From Chiridota heheva (lineage: Eukaryota; Echinodermata; Holothuroidea; Apodida; Chiridotidae): a DNA stretch of 64,000 nucleotides. The DNA is taken from assembly GCA_020152595.1 (NCBI GenBank), contig JAIGNY010002072.1, forward strand, positions 434,001 to 498,000, written 5' to 3'. The position numbers and the translations under genes were made by a program. Under the pieces are notes generated by a model that saw nothing but the letters and a program-made list of their open reading frames with translations, was not told the DNA's origin and did not search any database. Below, piece after piece: positions 1 to 13,100 of the stretch (position 1 is the stretch's first letter; each line of letters starts with the position of its first letter).

Positions 1-1171
1 GAAATTTTTGTAAAGAATCTAATTATGTCACACAAGTCTCTGTTTTCAATACTGACAAGAAGTTATATTTGTGCAAAGATTGGCCATTTGTTTACCAAAT
101 TTAGCCAAAAATTGCTTAAATTGCTCATTTTTGTCCAATATCTTAGCTTCCATTCCAACAATAGTTGTAATAAAAGGAATGTTGTCAAAAATGCATATTA
201 AAAAAAAAAAAGTTACGAAATTGGGCTCACATTTTTCAAGGCCCTGGTAGAGTAAGGGTTAAGGAGATATCCAAGTTTAAACCTCTGTCTTATCTTTGTA
301 GAAATGACTCGGTGTAGTAATGGAAGGTCAGTGCCCATATCCTCCCATTCTTAACAATTGTTAATATATTTTAAAGAAAATATATTTAACCTTTTTCCTA
401 TTTCAATTATTTTCCCTCAAACTTTCTTCAGGTGGTAAATTATAATTACCCTTACAAGATTCTGTTGACTACTTTTCCTTACATATTTAATGGTTTTTAA
501 GCCACAAAATTGAAGGACAAAATATGATAGAATACATAAAAAAATAAGGAATCGGAGGCTATGACATCACAACTAGTCTAATTTCCGTTGTTTGTACCCA
601 AATGATGCCAAACTTTAAACTTAAATATCTCCTTAATGGAATAGGATTTTTGAATGCTTTCTCCACTGGTTTGTTTCTTTGAAGTCCTCTTTCATATGAG
701 TTGACCCCTAAACTAATCCTTTTAATCAGTTTAAAAAATATGTTTCTTAGAATTTATTCAATGAAAAGACCTATTTACATTTTATTAGTACAATTTACGA
801 CTTTACTTGGGCATATTTCTGTAAATGATATTAGGAATTGGAAATTAATAGTTGCAGGGTTCCCAAATCCAAAATAACTCATCACTCTTTTATCTTTTCA
901 TAAATTGTTTGATAAAGAAATAGTAGTTTTAAAACATGAGTTTGTCTTCATTAAAAAAAAAAGAGAAAATAAAACAATCCTACACATGGGTTTTTTGAAA
1001 ACAACCTTTCTACCTTCATAAAATTCCAAGGAATCTAAATTCAAAAACCAAATTTATGCCAGCTGTGCTACAGTACTGTATCTTTAACATACATTTTCAC
1101 AATTTGTCTTTGTATACTTGTACAAACAGGTAACATACTGTTTATTAGATTGAAGGTTACCAATTGTGTCA
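1..1171. other. 5' flank of BBS12
   Basis: No coding region is recognisable. The stretch is AT-rich and contains one copy of a long-inverted-repeat element (253-726). The 450 bases before the BBS12 start should hold its promoter and 5' UTR, but I see no convincing core promoter motif. Confidence 0.5.
253..726. mobile_element. Long-inverted-repeat MITE, family A, copy 1
   Basis: The right end (about 600-726) reads as the reverse complement of the left ends of family A at 41881 and 53640: TTAAACTTAAATATCTCC, then GAAGTCCTCTTTCATAT, then CTAATCCTTTTAA. The core words TTCTTAACAATTGTTAA and GAGGCTATGACATCAC recur in the copies at 38260 and 41881. The left end is truncated. With no coding capacity it looks like a non-autonomous DNA transposon. 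Confidence 0.7.
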
Positions 1172-4100
1172 ATGGATACTTCACAGACCAATAGCATTGG
1201 ACCTCAGACAGGTATACAGGCCATCAGTGCAATAGGTAAGTGATTGATGGTAATGAGATACATGTAGGCCTATGTCATGATTGAATTTGAAACGTATGAG
1301 ACACTCAAGCTAAAATGACATATAATGTTTGTGTCTGATTTCATTTAATGAAAATCTTTGTTTAGTAGGTAGGCTATTGGGCAAAAAAAAACATTTAAAC
1401 TAAATATTTTATTTCACTCTTCTTGAAAATTTACTTGTTTATTTACAGACTTAATGAAAGATAAATTAATACAAAACAGTTTATTTCACTTTGTGCTTGT
1501 GAATACGTATACCAATTTCAAGAACTTCTTTTTTCATTTAGGTTTGTTTGAAAATGGCAATATTGTTTGCCCCTGTTTTTGGAATTTTACATGCATTTTT
1601 TTGACCTTTAAGAAAAGTGCCCTTTCTGTTAAAAGGATCTCAAAATTCAAGTTCATTAGTTTTGTTTTGTCGTACAAACTATTGGAATGTAATGCAAGAA
1701 AATTATTCAAAAACACATGCTGTATCTGTGTATTGCCACCTAGGTTTAGAATTGAGAAACAAAACTCAATGCATATTCATTGTAAGGAAAGATTACTTGC
1801 TATCGCTGTGGTGTACATCCTTTTCAAAGTACAAAAGTAGCAGGCAGTTGACAGAGAAATGGTAAATGTCATCAATATGTCTCTAAATCTAATCTTTAAA
1901 ATTTCTTTTTACAGCGTCAACAGTGAAGTCTTTTCTGGGTCCAACTAAGAGGTAAGGAATATCACTTCTTTTGATAAGGTTGAGAATTAATATACAAATT
2001 TCTTTGGCCTAGCTTGTGCATCTTATTTTTGGCAAAGTGTTTCCTAATCTGAGTCAAAGACCTGCAGAATTACTACAGAATCTTTCTCACTCTTAAAGAA
2101 TTCTTTGCTTGCTTGTTTTTTTGTTAGCTTCAAGTGTGTAACTAGTCCAGACAGTGATGAAAATGTGATGGTATCTGATACAGTCAGCCTGCTCAAAAAC
2201 TTGGATATTCAGGTAAGGTCCATTATTGCCAAAAAATTGCACATACTGTAATTGAAATGTATTTAAAAAGTAATTTGTAACCCTCATGGGCCAAACCCTC
2301 CTGTAACAAGGCCCTAGGAAGATTTTTTTTTTTTTTTTTTGGAGAGGAGAGGGGTGGGTTGGGGGTAAATCACGATTAGTTATCAAGAGTATAGTGTAAA
2401 CTAGAACTTCAAATCTTTCTTATAATAGGCTTACTGTTAGGTGATTGTTTATTTGATGTAAAAGACCTAAGACTCAACTCAACTCTACTTAATGGAAAAG
2501 GTAGCATACATTTTGACTCTCGTTACTGAAAAAGTGAGGATAAATCCCTGCTCTTAGAGGCTACCCTGTATATTGATACTGTACATATAATTTAAGATCT
2601 CAGATGTGATGATGCTCATTTGTAGTACATCTACTTTGGATGATCTGAACTTGGAATAAAAATCATGGTAAAAGCTGTATCTTAAAATTGCTTTCTATAT
2701 TACCAAAGAATACATACATGTAATTTCTCTAATTGAAGAAAGATTTAATTGAATTGTTATTTCTCCTTCATTTTGTAGCACCCTGTTGGCAAGCTGCTGA
2801 TTAACACAGTCCTTGCTCATCATAAGCAGTATGGCATTGGATGCACCACTTTAGTCTGTATGGCAGGTGCATGGTGTGCAACCATTCAACCACTTATAGA
2901 ACAGGTATGATCTCTTTACTTTATGATTTTGAATGAACACTTTATTTCCTGTAAGGCAATAGTCATGGATACCACTAGAAGGTATTATTGTCAACCAGGG
3001 CCATAGATAGCATGGAGCGGGGGAAAGGGGAAGAGGCAGTTACCCCCAGAGTTTTTTTGCCGATTGTGAATTTCCACACATAAAGGTATATGCCAACATG
3101 GGAACAGAAGGTATTTTTTCCCCCCACCCCTCCCCTTTTTTTTCCACCATGCCCATGTTTATCCTATTTTTTTACTAGCTACGGCCCTGATGTCAACATA
3201 ACTTGAGGAGGCCTAGTAATTGAATACAGTACTTACTAGTTTATGGCAGAGAATATAGTTTTTGTGTTGGAAGTATTGTATTTTGCTCCTAAATGTTTAT
3301 CATTTTCATTTGAGAAGCAAATTAAGGTCAAAATGTTTTTCTTAAATTATTAACTAAGTGATAAATTTTGTGAGAAATTTGTTTTGTTCACATGTTTAAT
3401 TATGTACGGGGGACTTATATGTTGTTGCCAAAAGTCTTGTTTGGTATCAAAACATTTTTGTCATGGTTCTTGCTGAAAACATAACCATTTCATTTTGTGG
3501 TGATATTACTGATGTGTTTTTCTTATTTCTACTTTATAGGATATCCCTGTGCACATCATTTGTGAAGTTGGAGATGAAATTTTAGAATCATGCATCAGGC
3601 ATTGCCATGATAGGGAAATTCACCTAAATATATCATCACTGACAAAAGACTCAGAAAAGAAACCCTTTACTGAAGTAGTATTTCAAAATGAGAAGATATT
3701 TTGGAAAGCAAGAAGTGTCAAAGCATGATATGAAGCAAGATATGGGCCTCAAATGTCATGTTGTCAGTTTGCATCAAAATGAGAACCAAAGAAACACACC
3801 AAGAAAATGACAATTTTCCATAGAACCAACAGAAACACACCAAGAAAATGACAATTTTAAGGAAATTGTGTTCAGTCACCCTAGGATTACATCAGTTATG
3901 AATCCTTGTTCAACAGACACATCAGTGGGAGTAATTGAGAATGGGATACTCTTAACTCAATGGAAAAGAGATGGAATTCATTCTCTGACATAAATCAAAC
4001 TTTTCCAAAAACTAATACTAAAACTGAGAATACTGTTAGTAGTATTGATGCAAGTGAGGATGTGAGTTGGTTTTTTGATGAAAATGAAGATTTAGAATCA

Positions 4101-7100
4101 AATTTTGTGGAGATTCACTTGGTGAAGAGAGAAATGCTACATCGTATGATTCTAAGGCTTGTTCTTCCCTTAGCAAAGATGAAGCATTGAAAACCATTGA
4201 TAAGAAACTTGTAAACTCTCTAGTAAGTCATGATATTAAAGATAATGTTTGTTTTAATTTATCATGCACTTCATCTGAATTACATTCTACTTATGAATCT
4301 TGTAAAGCTGGTGTTTTTAGTAATTCAGAATTTGATGATAAACAGGGTTTAAAAATTGATCATCACAAAATACTGAACAAAAGCAGACATTTTAAAACTA
4401 TTGAAACAACAAGAACAAATCTTGAAGAAACAATCATCGAACCACTTGATGTTTATAAAGAAAGTGCAAATCAAGGATGTACTGATCTACCTTCTGTTTA
4501 TGAGATACGAAGACAAGATGTTACGTCAATTAAAATTAAGGAGATATCTAGCTTTCCTATAAATGCTAAGGCGGAACCTTCGCCACCATCCAATGAAAGT
4601 ATGGATGAGGTGAATTGGTTTTTTGATGGTAAGTTTGACAGTGGTGATGACAATGATGATAAGCGTATTTGTAAAAGCATTATTTCTAATACTAGTTTGG
4701 CGAAAAACATCAAAGGTTTTGCTCAGACTTATAAAAGTTGTGAAAATAAATCTTATAAATTAGATGCTGCAAGCAAAATATTTAAACAAAAGAGGTCCAT
4801 ACTTGGGAGTAATGTGGATGCAGACTGTGTGGATGTCAAGCCGGATCACCACAGAATTCTCTCATGCAGCAGACACTTTCAGACAATAGAAAAGTCTGCA
4901 GAATCATTGCAGAGAGGAAATGTCACTCATTTTTACCACGACATGCATCATTATGGGAATAAAAGTAACATTTCTGGAAGGGCTACTGTAGTTACAGGCC
5001 AAGATGGCTGCCAAGGAGCTGTGCAAAATGCCACCTATTTTTCTGATGTTGCATTTACACTTGATTATTCAAAAGATGACACTTGTGCACCACCTGCTTA
5101 TGAAGAAAATACTGAGGATGGAAGGAGTGTTGGGATACATAAAGAGTTTTATTTGTTAATCCTATTGTGACTTCAGTCAACACTGGTAAAACAAAGGTCT
5201 TGGAAAATTCAAGTGTTCTCCGAAGAGTGGGGAGAAAAAGAATACAGGAAGGAAACGTAGAGCCAGGATCAGAAACAGTGTCTCTGTTTGACTTGGGGTA
5301 AGTGTCTGAAGATCAGTTAAACTGAGTGAGAAAAATGTTTTGGTTTTTCTTTAGTGAACGTAAAAATGATAAATTATAGGTTTTATAGATGGAATTAATT
5401 GGAAGATTTCAAAACAATAAAGAATGAGTACATTAAATGATCTGTTTAAGTCTTTTGCAAGGAAACATCATCTTTTGATGTATTATTTGTTTTGTATTTG
5501 GTTTTCTATGCTTGATTTATTAACGCACCTATATCCCTTTATAAACTCTTTGAACTTTTGTTCTCAGTAGTGTTATCATGTACAGTATGTATACAATTCT
5601 CTGTAGAAGTGTATATTTATCCAAATTGTTTTTGATCATTTTTTTGTGTACAAAATATTTATTTACAAATTAATTTTTAATCATTGTTTATCTTCTCCAA
5701 ACTAAAATTTGTAAGTTTGTTTATCTTCTCCAAACTATTTGTGTTTGTATCTTTTTCTAACAGAAGGAAATTAGCTCATGGGTATAATGCAGAGATGGAG
5801 CTAGCTGTCAGTATTGCATCCAAGCAGTGGACACAAACCCAAAGGTATTTTGTCAATATACTCTTAATTCACTAGGAAGTGGAAATCTTAACAAATTTAT
5901 TTACATGGAAAATATTTCTGTCAGTCACTTAGTAAAATATTGTTATTGTGATATGAATAAAATTCATTCATTCATGAATTATATTATAATTAATATCATG
6001 ATGGAAACTCCTCTCCTTGTAAAATAATGCTATGCCACTAATGAGCAAAGTTTTATGTATCTTATTATTGACAAATACCACTTTTACACTGTATGGAAAA
6101 GTTCATTTGAAGTTACATGTAACCTCTAGATGGTTGAGTAAAATGGTTTGATATCAAAATGTCCCCTGACAATTTCAAAAAAAAAAATTGTGATAACAAT
6201 ACAATTATTCTGTTATGCCATTACTACATATATACTGAAAAAAATATGTTTCTTTTCCTTTAGCATTGACTTGGCAACTATTCATGTGTGCAGCATCACA
6301 GGTCCCCCAACCACATGCTCTCATGTAACAAGTAGTATTGTCCTGCCTCTGAATCCAGAGCAGAAGCAATCTGTGCTAAACAGGCGGAATGAGCCTCTGA
6401 GAGCAATTGTAAGTGTTAAAGAGAGATTTTTATTGTGTAAAATAACATAAACATATAAGAATTCACTGCCATCTACTATGAGCAGAGTAATACAAACTTA
6501 TTAATTTCTTTTGCAAAATTTGTCATATGATTGAAAATATCTGTGCATTTTACTTCTACATCCTCTGAAATGTACTGCAGTTAAAATGTTTTGTAAAACA
6601 GAGGAATAATGAATGTGATGTGGACTGTAGAGATATCATTCTTTGACAAAAGGTTTGGACCAGGAGATGTTGGGCTGCAAAGAAGCACATGCTGTGTTAC
6701 TGTTTCTCTAGACATTCTGCAGGAGTTATGGTGAACTGTTTTCTTAGAATTTGCCACAAGTCAATTGACTGATTTTTATTTTTAAAAAATTCTCTGATTT
6801 TCAGCACTAATTTGAGTTAACTGCATGTCTGTATTGGAAATAAACAATAACAATAAGTTCCAGAAAAATACAATTGGATTTTTTGTGAAAAACATTGGAC
6901 TGATTTGTGAAGTTGACCTTGTTAGTCTTTGATATTAATTGTTTTAAATTCGTCACAGAAATAATTGGATTGTTGTTGGATGCATGTTGTGAAATTGCCA
7001 AAGTCTTCAACAAATTTTGTTTGCAATGGTTCAACTTGCTTGAAAATCAGGGTCTGTTTTTGGGGTTTGCAATGGCAGATTCATCCAACAAATTTTAGGT

Positions 7101-10100
7101 TTGCAATGGTTCATGACTTGCCTACACAGGGGTCTGGTTTGGGGTTTGCAATGGTTCATGACTTGCCTACACAGGGGTCTGGTATGGGGTTTGCAATGGT
7201 TCATGACTTGCCTACACAGGGGTCTGGTATGGGGTTTGCAATGGTTCATAATTTACCTACACAGGGGTCTGGTTTGGGGTTTGCAATGGTTTATTACTTG
7301 CCTACACAGGGGTCTGCTTTGGGGTTTGCAATGGTTCATGACTTGCCTACACAGGGGTCTGGTTTGGGGTTTGCAATGGTTCATGACTTGCCTACACAGG
7401 GGTCTGGTTTGGGGTTTGCAATGGTTCATGACTTGCCTACACAGGGGTCTGGTTTGGATTTTGCAATGGTTCATGACTTGCCTACACAGGGGTCTGGTTT
7501 GGGGTTTGCAATGGTTCATGACTTGCCTACACAGGGGTCTGGTTTGGGGTTTGCAATGGTTCATGACTTGTCTACACAGGGGTCTGGTTTGGGGTTCTAT
7601 GACAGTCCTGACTGGAAAAGATGTTTTGCTGCTGGATTTGAAAGAGAAGAATTTCAAAAAGAATTTGTGGTTGCTTTCACAAGATAAAAAAGTTACAATC
7701 AATCACACTTTTTATTCATCACAACATCTATACAAAATTGAAGTATGAAGATTGCAGTTGACCACCTTACAAATGCTATTAGCCATTGCAAATGTGAGAA
7801 GTCACTGTTCGTCTACAGGTTGCTGTTCAAGAACGAATAACATTTTTAGTACAAATAGAATAAAAGTACAATATTTACAATTCATAAATTGTAAATTAAG
7901 TTTTAGCTTTCTGATTGGTTAATAGGTGGTCTCGAATACATTCAAACCAGCAAGATGTACGTTAGGAGAATGATGATGATCAACACTTTCCATATCTTAA
8001 CACCCTTCTGAAGCATAGTAAATGTACATCATCCTAGGTCTCAAATGGCCTAATTTTAGATTTGTAATTACTCTGTTTGGCTAATCGATGGTCTGAAATA
8101 TGTTCGAGACCAGACTGACCTGTATGGCAGTAAACGTATGTGCCCCTCGGAAAAATATTAGCCTACATTGGCAAAATAATGAAAAGTATATCCAAGGATA
8201 TGCACAGAAATATAAAAAAATGTATGAGAAAAATAAACCAACCACAAAATTCTAGCCACAACAATCACGACTCTCAAGACTTTCAAACAACTGCTCTGGT
8301 TTTGATTGGAGATCATAGCAACCTTTCTTAATTAGGCCTAGGCCTATTTTATAAAAATTTAAATCAGGATTATTAAATCATTTCCACCCTTCCTTTCTAC
8401 TGACCAGAACTGAATTTTGAAAGCCTTGAAAGTCAATATATGGCCCCCAAGTAATTAAATGCTGCAACGTTTACTGACACTGTTATTAAAATACCTCAAA
8501 TTGTAGATATGTTACTAACAGTACACTATGCATTGTATATTAATACAGTCCGCCGTGTGTCTGTGTATATACATAACAGAATGTTAGCCTAGCCTATTTT
8601 GATCACAAAACAAATGAGCAGCCGACTGACCTTAGCACAATTAAACCTAGATTCGACGTTCGTAAACTTGATATAAATTTCTTCAAAAGAGGCCTAAAAA
8701 TAAGCCACATTCATCATTTGAGTCTTACCTTGGTCCCTAATTCACCTGTGGCTGTTTATACTTTTCCAAGACCTTGTTTTTCAACTTTGTTCTACATGTT
8801 CAGAGTGCTCTGTGCTAGCCGGTTTTGCGATTCAGTTTTAACTGTCTGTCAAAACTTGATAACCTATGACCTGTCCATTTTAATGTATTTCTTTATTATT
8901 GTTCAAAAACAACGAAGAGCTTCTTGCGGTCGTACGAAAGTAATATGAAAAAGATGTTTGAGAACAAACATGTGTTTTGTTTCATTGAGTTTAGCGAGTA
9001 ACTTTAATCTGTACGGTCAGATCTTTGACTGGTCGGTTGGTCGTCGCAACAAAAAATGAAGAAATGTTGAAGTAAATGACATCACAATGATTATTAGGAG
9101 AATATGAGAAGTGATCAAAATAAATTGGCTTTTTTTCTATATTTTCACCTAAAAAATTAAATATTTATGAATGGGGATAAAAGCGAGGGTGGCCGGTCTC
9201 AAATGGCATTTGAGACCGGCCACCCTCGCATTTATCCCCTAAATACAATACAAGTACAAATCCTAGTTTTTGATTCGTGGTAGCTGATTGGTGGTGACCT
9301 GTCATCCTCATATCAACATGCCGGACACAAAGGGTTCGTGAAGATTACAACAGTGTCAAGTCATGTGGCAGAAATAAGTGGATCTGATGAAAGCAAATGG
9401 TTGGATAAAGTTTCATCCATTTTTGATAAGGTGAGTGAAATATGATATTGAGGTGCTGTGTAGAGGTTTAATTTTACAAGAATTTTGTAAATTTATTGCC
9501 TCTATAGTCTTGATTCCTGTGCCGTATAACTCAAAGGAGGTCAGCTGTTTTTGGCAAACGTTTTTTGAATATTTATATTTACCATGCATCAATCAGCATG
9601 TAACAGACCTTTTCATAGTTTCCTAAGTTCAAAGTGAAGAGAAGAAATTTGAAAACAGTTAGTCTTGGTCAGTCATCAAAGACCTTTTTTTTTCAAATGA
9701 TTGCCCTTTATAAAAGCCATGACATTTTGAAATTTTTCATATACATTTCAGGAGATTTATAGTTTTATAATTTCCAGTTTGGAAGCTTTCTTGTTCATTT
9801 GTTTAGAAAAAGAAATGTTAAAATGAAAATCTTGTTGTGTAGAAATTGTTTAAATGCAATAGTATAATTTTTACCATAATACAACAGTAAGAAGCAAAAT
9901 TAGCTCAAATGAAATATTTCTATTTCTTTCCATTTTATTTGGTTTTAGCTTCATTTGTCGCTCATCCTAGTAAAGGGCAAAATAGAAACAGCCATGAACC
10001 ACCTATGCCTCAGCAAAAACATTGTGGCAGTGTCTGATGTGCCGTATGCTATACTGCAGGAGATGGCTTATCGATGTGACAGTGATTTGGTGCATTACAT

Positions 10101-13100
10101 TACTGATGCCATGGAGGTATGTTCTGTTGTGTAAAATGTGTTGTGATTCTAACTCATGAACATCCCACCTCCTGTAAACTCCTTTCACCTACCCTCTGCA
10201 GGAAAAGTATTTTTTCTTTGGATACCCAGCCATGTTGGCATCCCTGGCAATGACATGGCTGATGCAGCCACTAAGCTTGCCCTCAACCTCCCTTACCCTA
10301 TTTCCCAAAACCCTTTCTGACATCAAACCGCTTATTGCTTCCCTTGTTTGCGACCGTTGGCAAACCTCATGGGACTCCCAAATTGATAACAAACTCCACA
10401 TTATCCAGCCCACCAATCCCATTAAACACACCATCCACATCCTATCCCATGTTGACAACGTTCACATTACGTGCCTTAGAATAGGTCACACCCACCTCAC
10501 TCACTTCCACCTCCTTATTGGCTCCCCTAAACCCCTCTGCAACAATTGCCATTGTACCCTCACAGTCCATCATGTTCTCCTTGCTTGCCCCCTGTACTTC
10601 CTTCCCAGAGCTTCCCTCTCTCCACACAACTCAATAGCCGAGTTCTTCCACAAAAACCCTCCGGATAAAATTATCTCCTACCTTTATCATGCTTCCCTCT
10701 ATAACCATATTTAGTCTTCCTCTCCCACCCCCTTCTCTCTACTTTGTTTTTTTTACCCATGCACCTCTCTCGATCCCAGCTTTCTGGCTTTTAGTTCTCG
10801 TGTTTCTCTCAATCTCCCCCTGTTTTCTTTCCTTCTTACCTCTGGAATGATTTAACCTTTAATGCACAATTTGACCCTTCTGTCGTGGTGCTGTTAAACC
10901 CTCATCAAACAAACAAACAAACATGAACATATTATTGGATCCACTCCTTTGTTGTTTTCCTAAACATCAATGTGATAATGTGTAAATTTTGAGTTGAATA
11001 TCTTACTAGTGATGATATACTGTTCAGTTCTTTGTCAGTTTCATTTGTACTTTTATCCTTTTTCATGAAATACTGCATATATTGTCAAGAGGCTCTTGAA
11101 AATCTTTTACAGACTTACAAAATGTAGGGCACAAAAAGCTGTTTATGTCACTAGTATAACTTTATATGATGGAATGCACTGTTTAGTTTGATTTGTTTTT
11201 ACCTTCATACCATGTTTATTCCATTAAGATATATCATTCATCATGAATGATTCCAATGCAGTCAACATGAAAGGAATGACTATCAAGTTACTCGATCCAA
11301 ATCATACACCCTGAATAATTTAAAGAAATTTTTGTGGATTTACTTTTTTTACTGAAGGAGGATGTGTGCACTGATCTCTTCGTTGAGTGTTTTGATGCTG
11401 GCTGGGATTCTGGACTTTCACTACGGACTCTTTCAACCCGTCTCAACTCTTTTATCAATATTAATGGACTGTCTGATATGCAGGTAAGAGTAGAACAATT
11501 GGGTGACTTTGTGATTTATAAGCATAATGATTGGAAATCATTTGTATTTTGGCAAGTAGTTATATGGTTAAAATATCAGTGCTTCATAAAATAGTGTGCA
11601 AAATCTTTGGATTGCTGAAAATACATAAAGATAGCCAGTAACACATGAATGTTGATTAAATTTGTATCAGTTTCACAAAGAAAAACCATTGCATTGTTTT
11701 CTAATTTTTGTGTTCAATTTTAGGAAAATTGTAAAAAGATTTTTTGATAACTTAAAACATGCACTTTAATATTTGTATCATTATTAAGATAATGTTTTGA
11801 TGAACACTTTCATTTCTGAGGTGAATATTGCTATGGCAATAAGAAAAAAGATGCTGCAAATGCTCGAATGTCATTTGACAGTGTTGTAAATCTCCACTTG
11901 TGCAAGAAATCTGCTCCTTCCATCTACCACAATAAATACTACCTACCATGTTGTCATTCCATACCAAAGCATTTTGAGACTTATCAATGACAGATTTTCA
12001 GAAAATGTTGTCAAATGAGAAAGGGTCCTTTGAAATCATATCAAATCTGAACAGGAAGAAATAAAATAACCTCTAACCTTAACAAGTTTAGATTTCAAAT
12101 GGAAGTCAAAATGTACCTCACATAGCGCAAGTTCTTTTCAGTTTGGGGCTCATCCACTAAAATGTTTTCTGTTTAATTCTTAACATGAAAGATATAAAAT
12201 TTCTTCTTGCATTTTTTGTCTAGGAATCATAATTCTGTATTCAATGTATTAAGCGCCCCTGCTCTTATAAGCGTCCACCCAATATTTATTTGCTTAATTT
12301 GAAGACTTGAAATAAGTTGTTACATTATTTGCTTAAGTTGCATTTGACACTCATGATGTCTTTGTGGTAGTTATTGTGGGATTAGATGTTTCTTCCGTGG
12401 TGTATTTTCATTTTTTGCTTCTTACGCTGAATACGATACTTCCATTTAAATTTGTTGTCTATGATTATAACTAAAATCTTTTCTTTTGGTTAGACCTGCG
12501 TATTGTGTGCCACATCTGTGCCAGAACTTTGTGGGAGGGAGAATGCCTTTTGGTCTTGTATAAGAAAATTGAAAGAGGCTATGGATACTAGAAGTGTTTT
12601 GCCAGGTGGTGGGTTGATTGAGCTACATCTGATGAAGCGTATCATAAGAGGTATGCTAAAGAAATTATTCAATTTTTTTTTTTAAGAAAAAGAAGATTTT
12701 TATTTTAGAGATCATATTCATACACCAATATCAGTTCATTCATCAAAATGAAATCATGATTACTAGAAAAAGGAAGGATTTTTTTTTTTTTAAATGTTTC
12801 ATAGTTCTGTTCATGCACTTGTTCTATTTTAGTTACTGGCATTCAGTAGGGGACTGTTTACTGTTTGGGTTGAATTTACACTTGCAGCAAAGGACTGTAT
12901 TGGAAAACCCTGATTGTGTCTACAAAATTCAATTAATTGAAAATTCTGCTAAAGAAATTCATGGTATCTTCTGTCATAAATTTATTTCTTACATATTGAA
13001 TTGATTTATTTGCAGATTTTGTACTTAACATAAAATAACATATAACATAACAAGATGACAGGCTAAGAAGGGTTAGTTACTCCATAAAAAGCCCAAATTA

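Noticed and set aside
1454-1865. Open frames of 128 and 82 codons between BBS12 exons 1 and 2
   Set aside because: The sequence lies between well-supported exons, has low-complexity composition and resembles no protein.
5684-5745. Direct repeat of GTTTATCTTCTCCAAACTA before BBS12 exon 6
   Set aside because: Only two copies of about 30 bp in an AT-rich intron end; it may touch the polypyrimidine tract but nothing shows a role.
6965-7748. Long open frames with repeated GSGLGFAMVHDLPTQ or RPLCRQVMNHCKPQT peptides on both strands
   Set aside because: They are by-products of the 45-bp minisatellite inside a BBS12 intron; no start context, no flanking conserved exon.
10189-10458. Minus-strand open frames at 10189-10627
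   Set aside because: They are antisense to the RNase H part of a non-LTR retrotransposon read on the plus strand.
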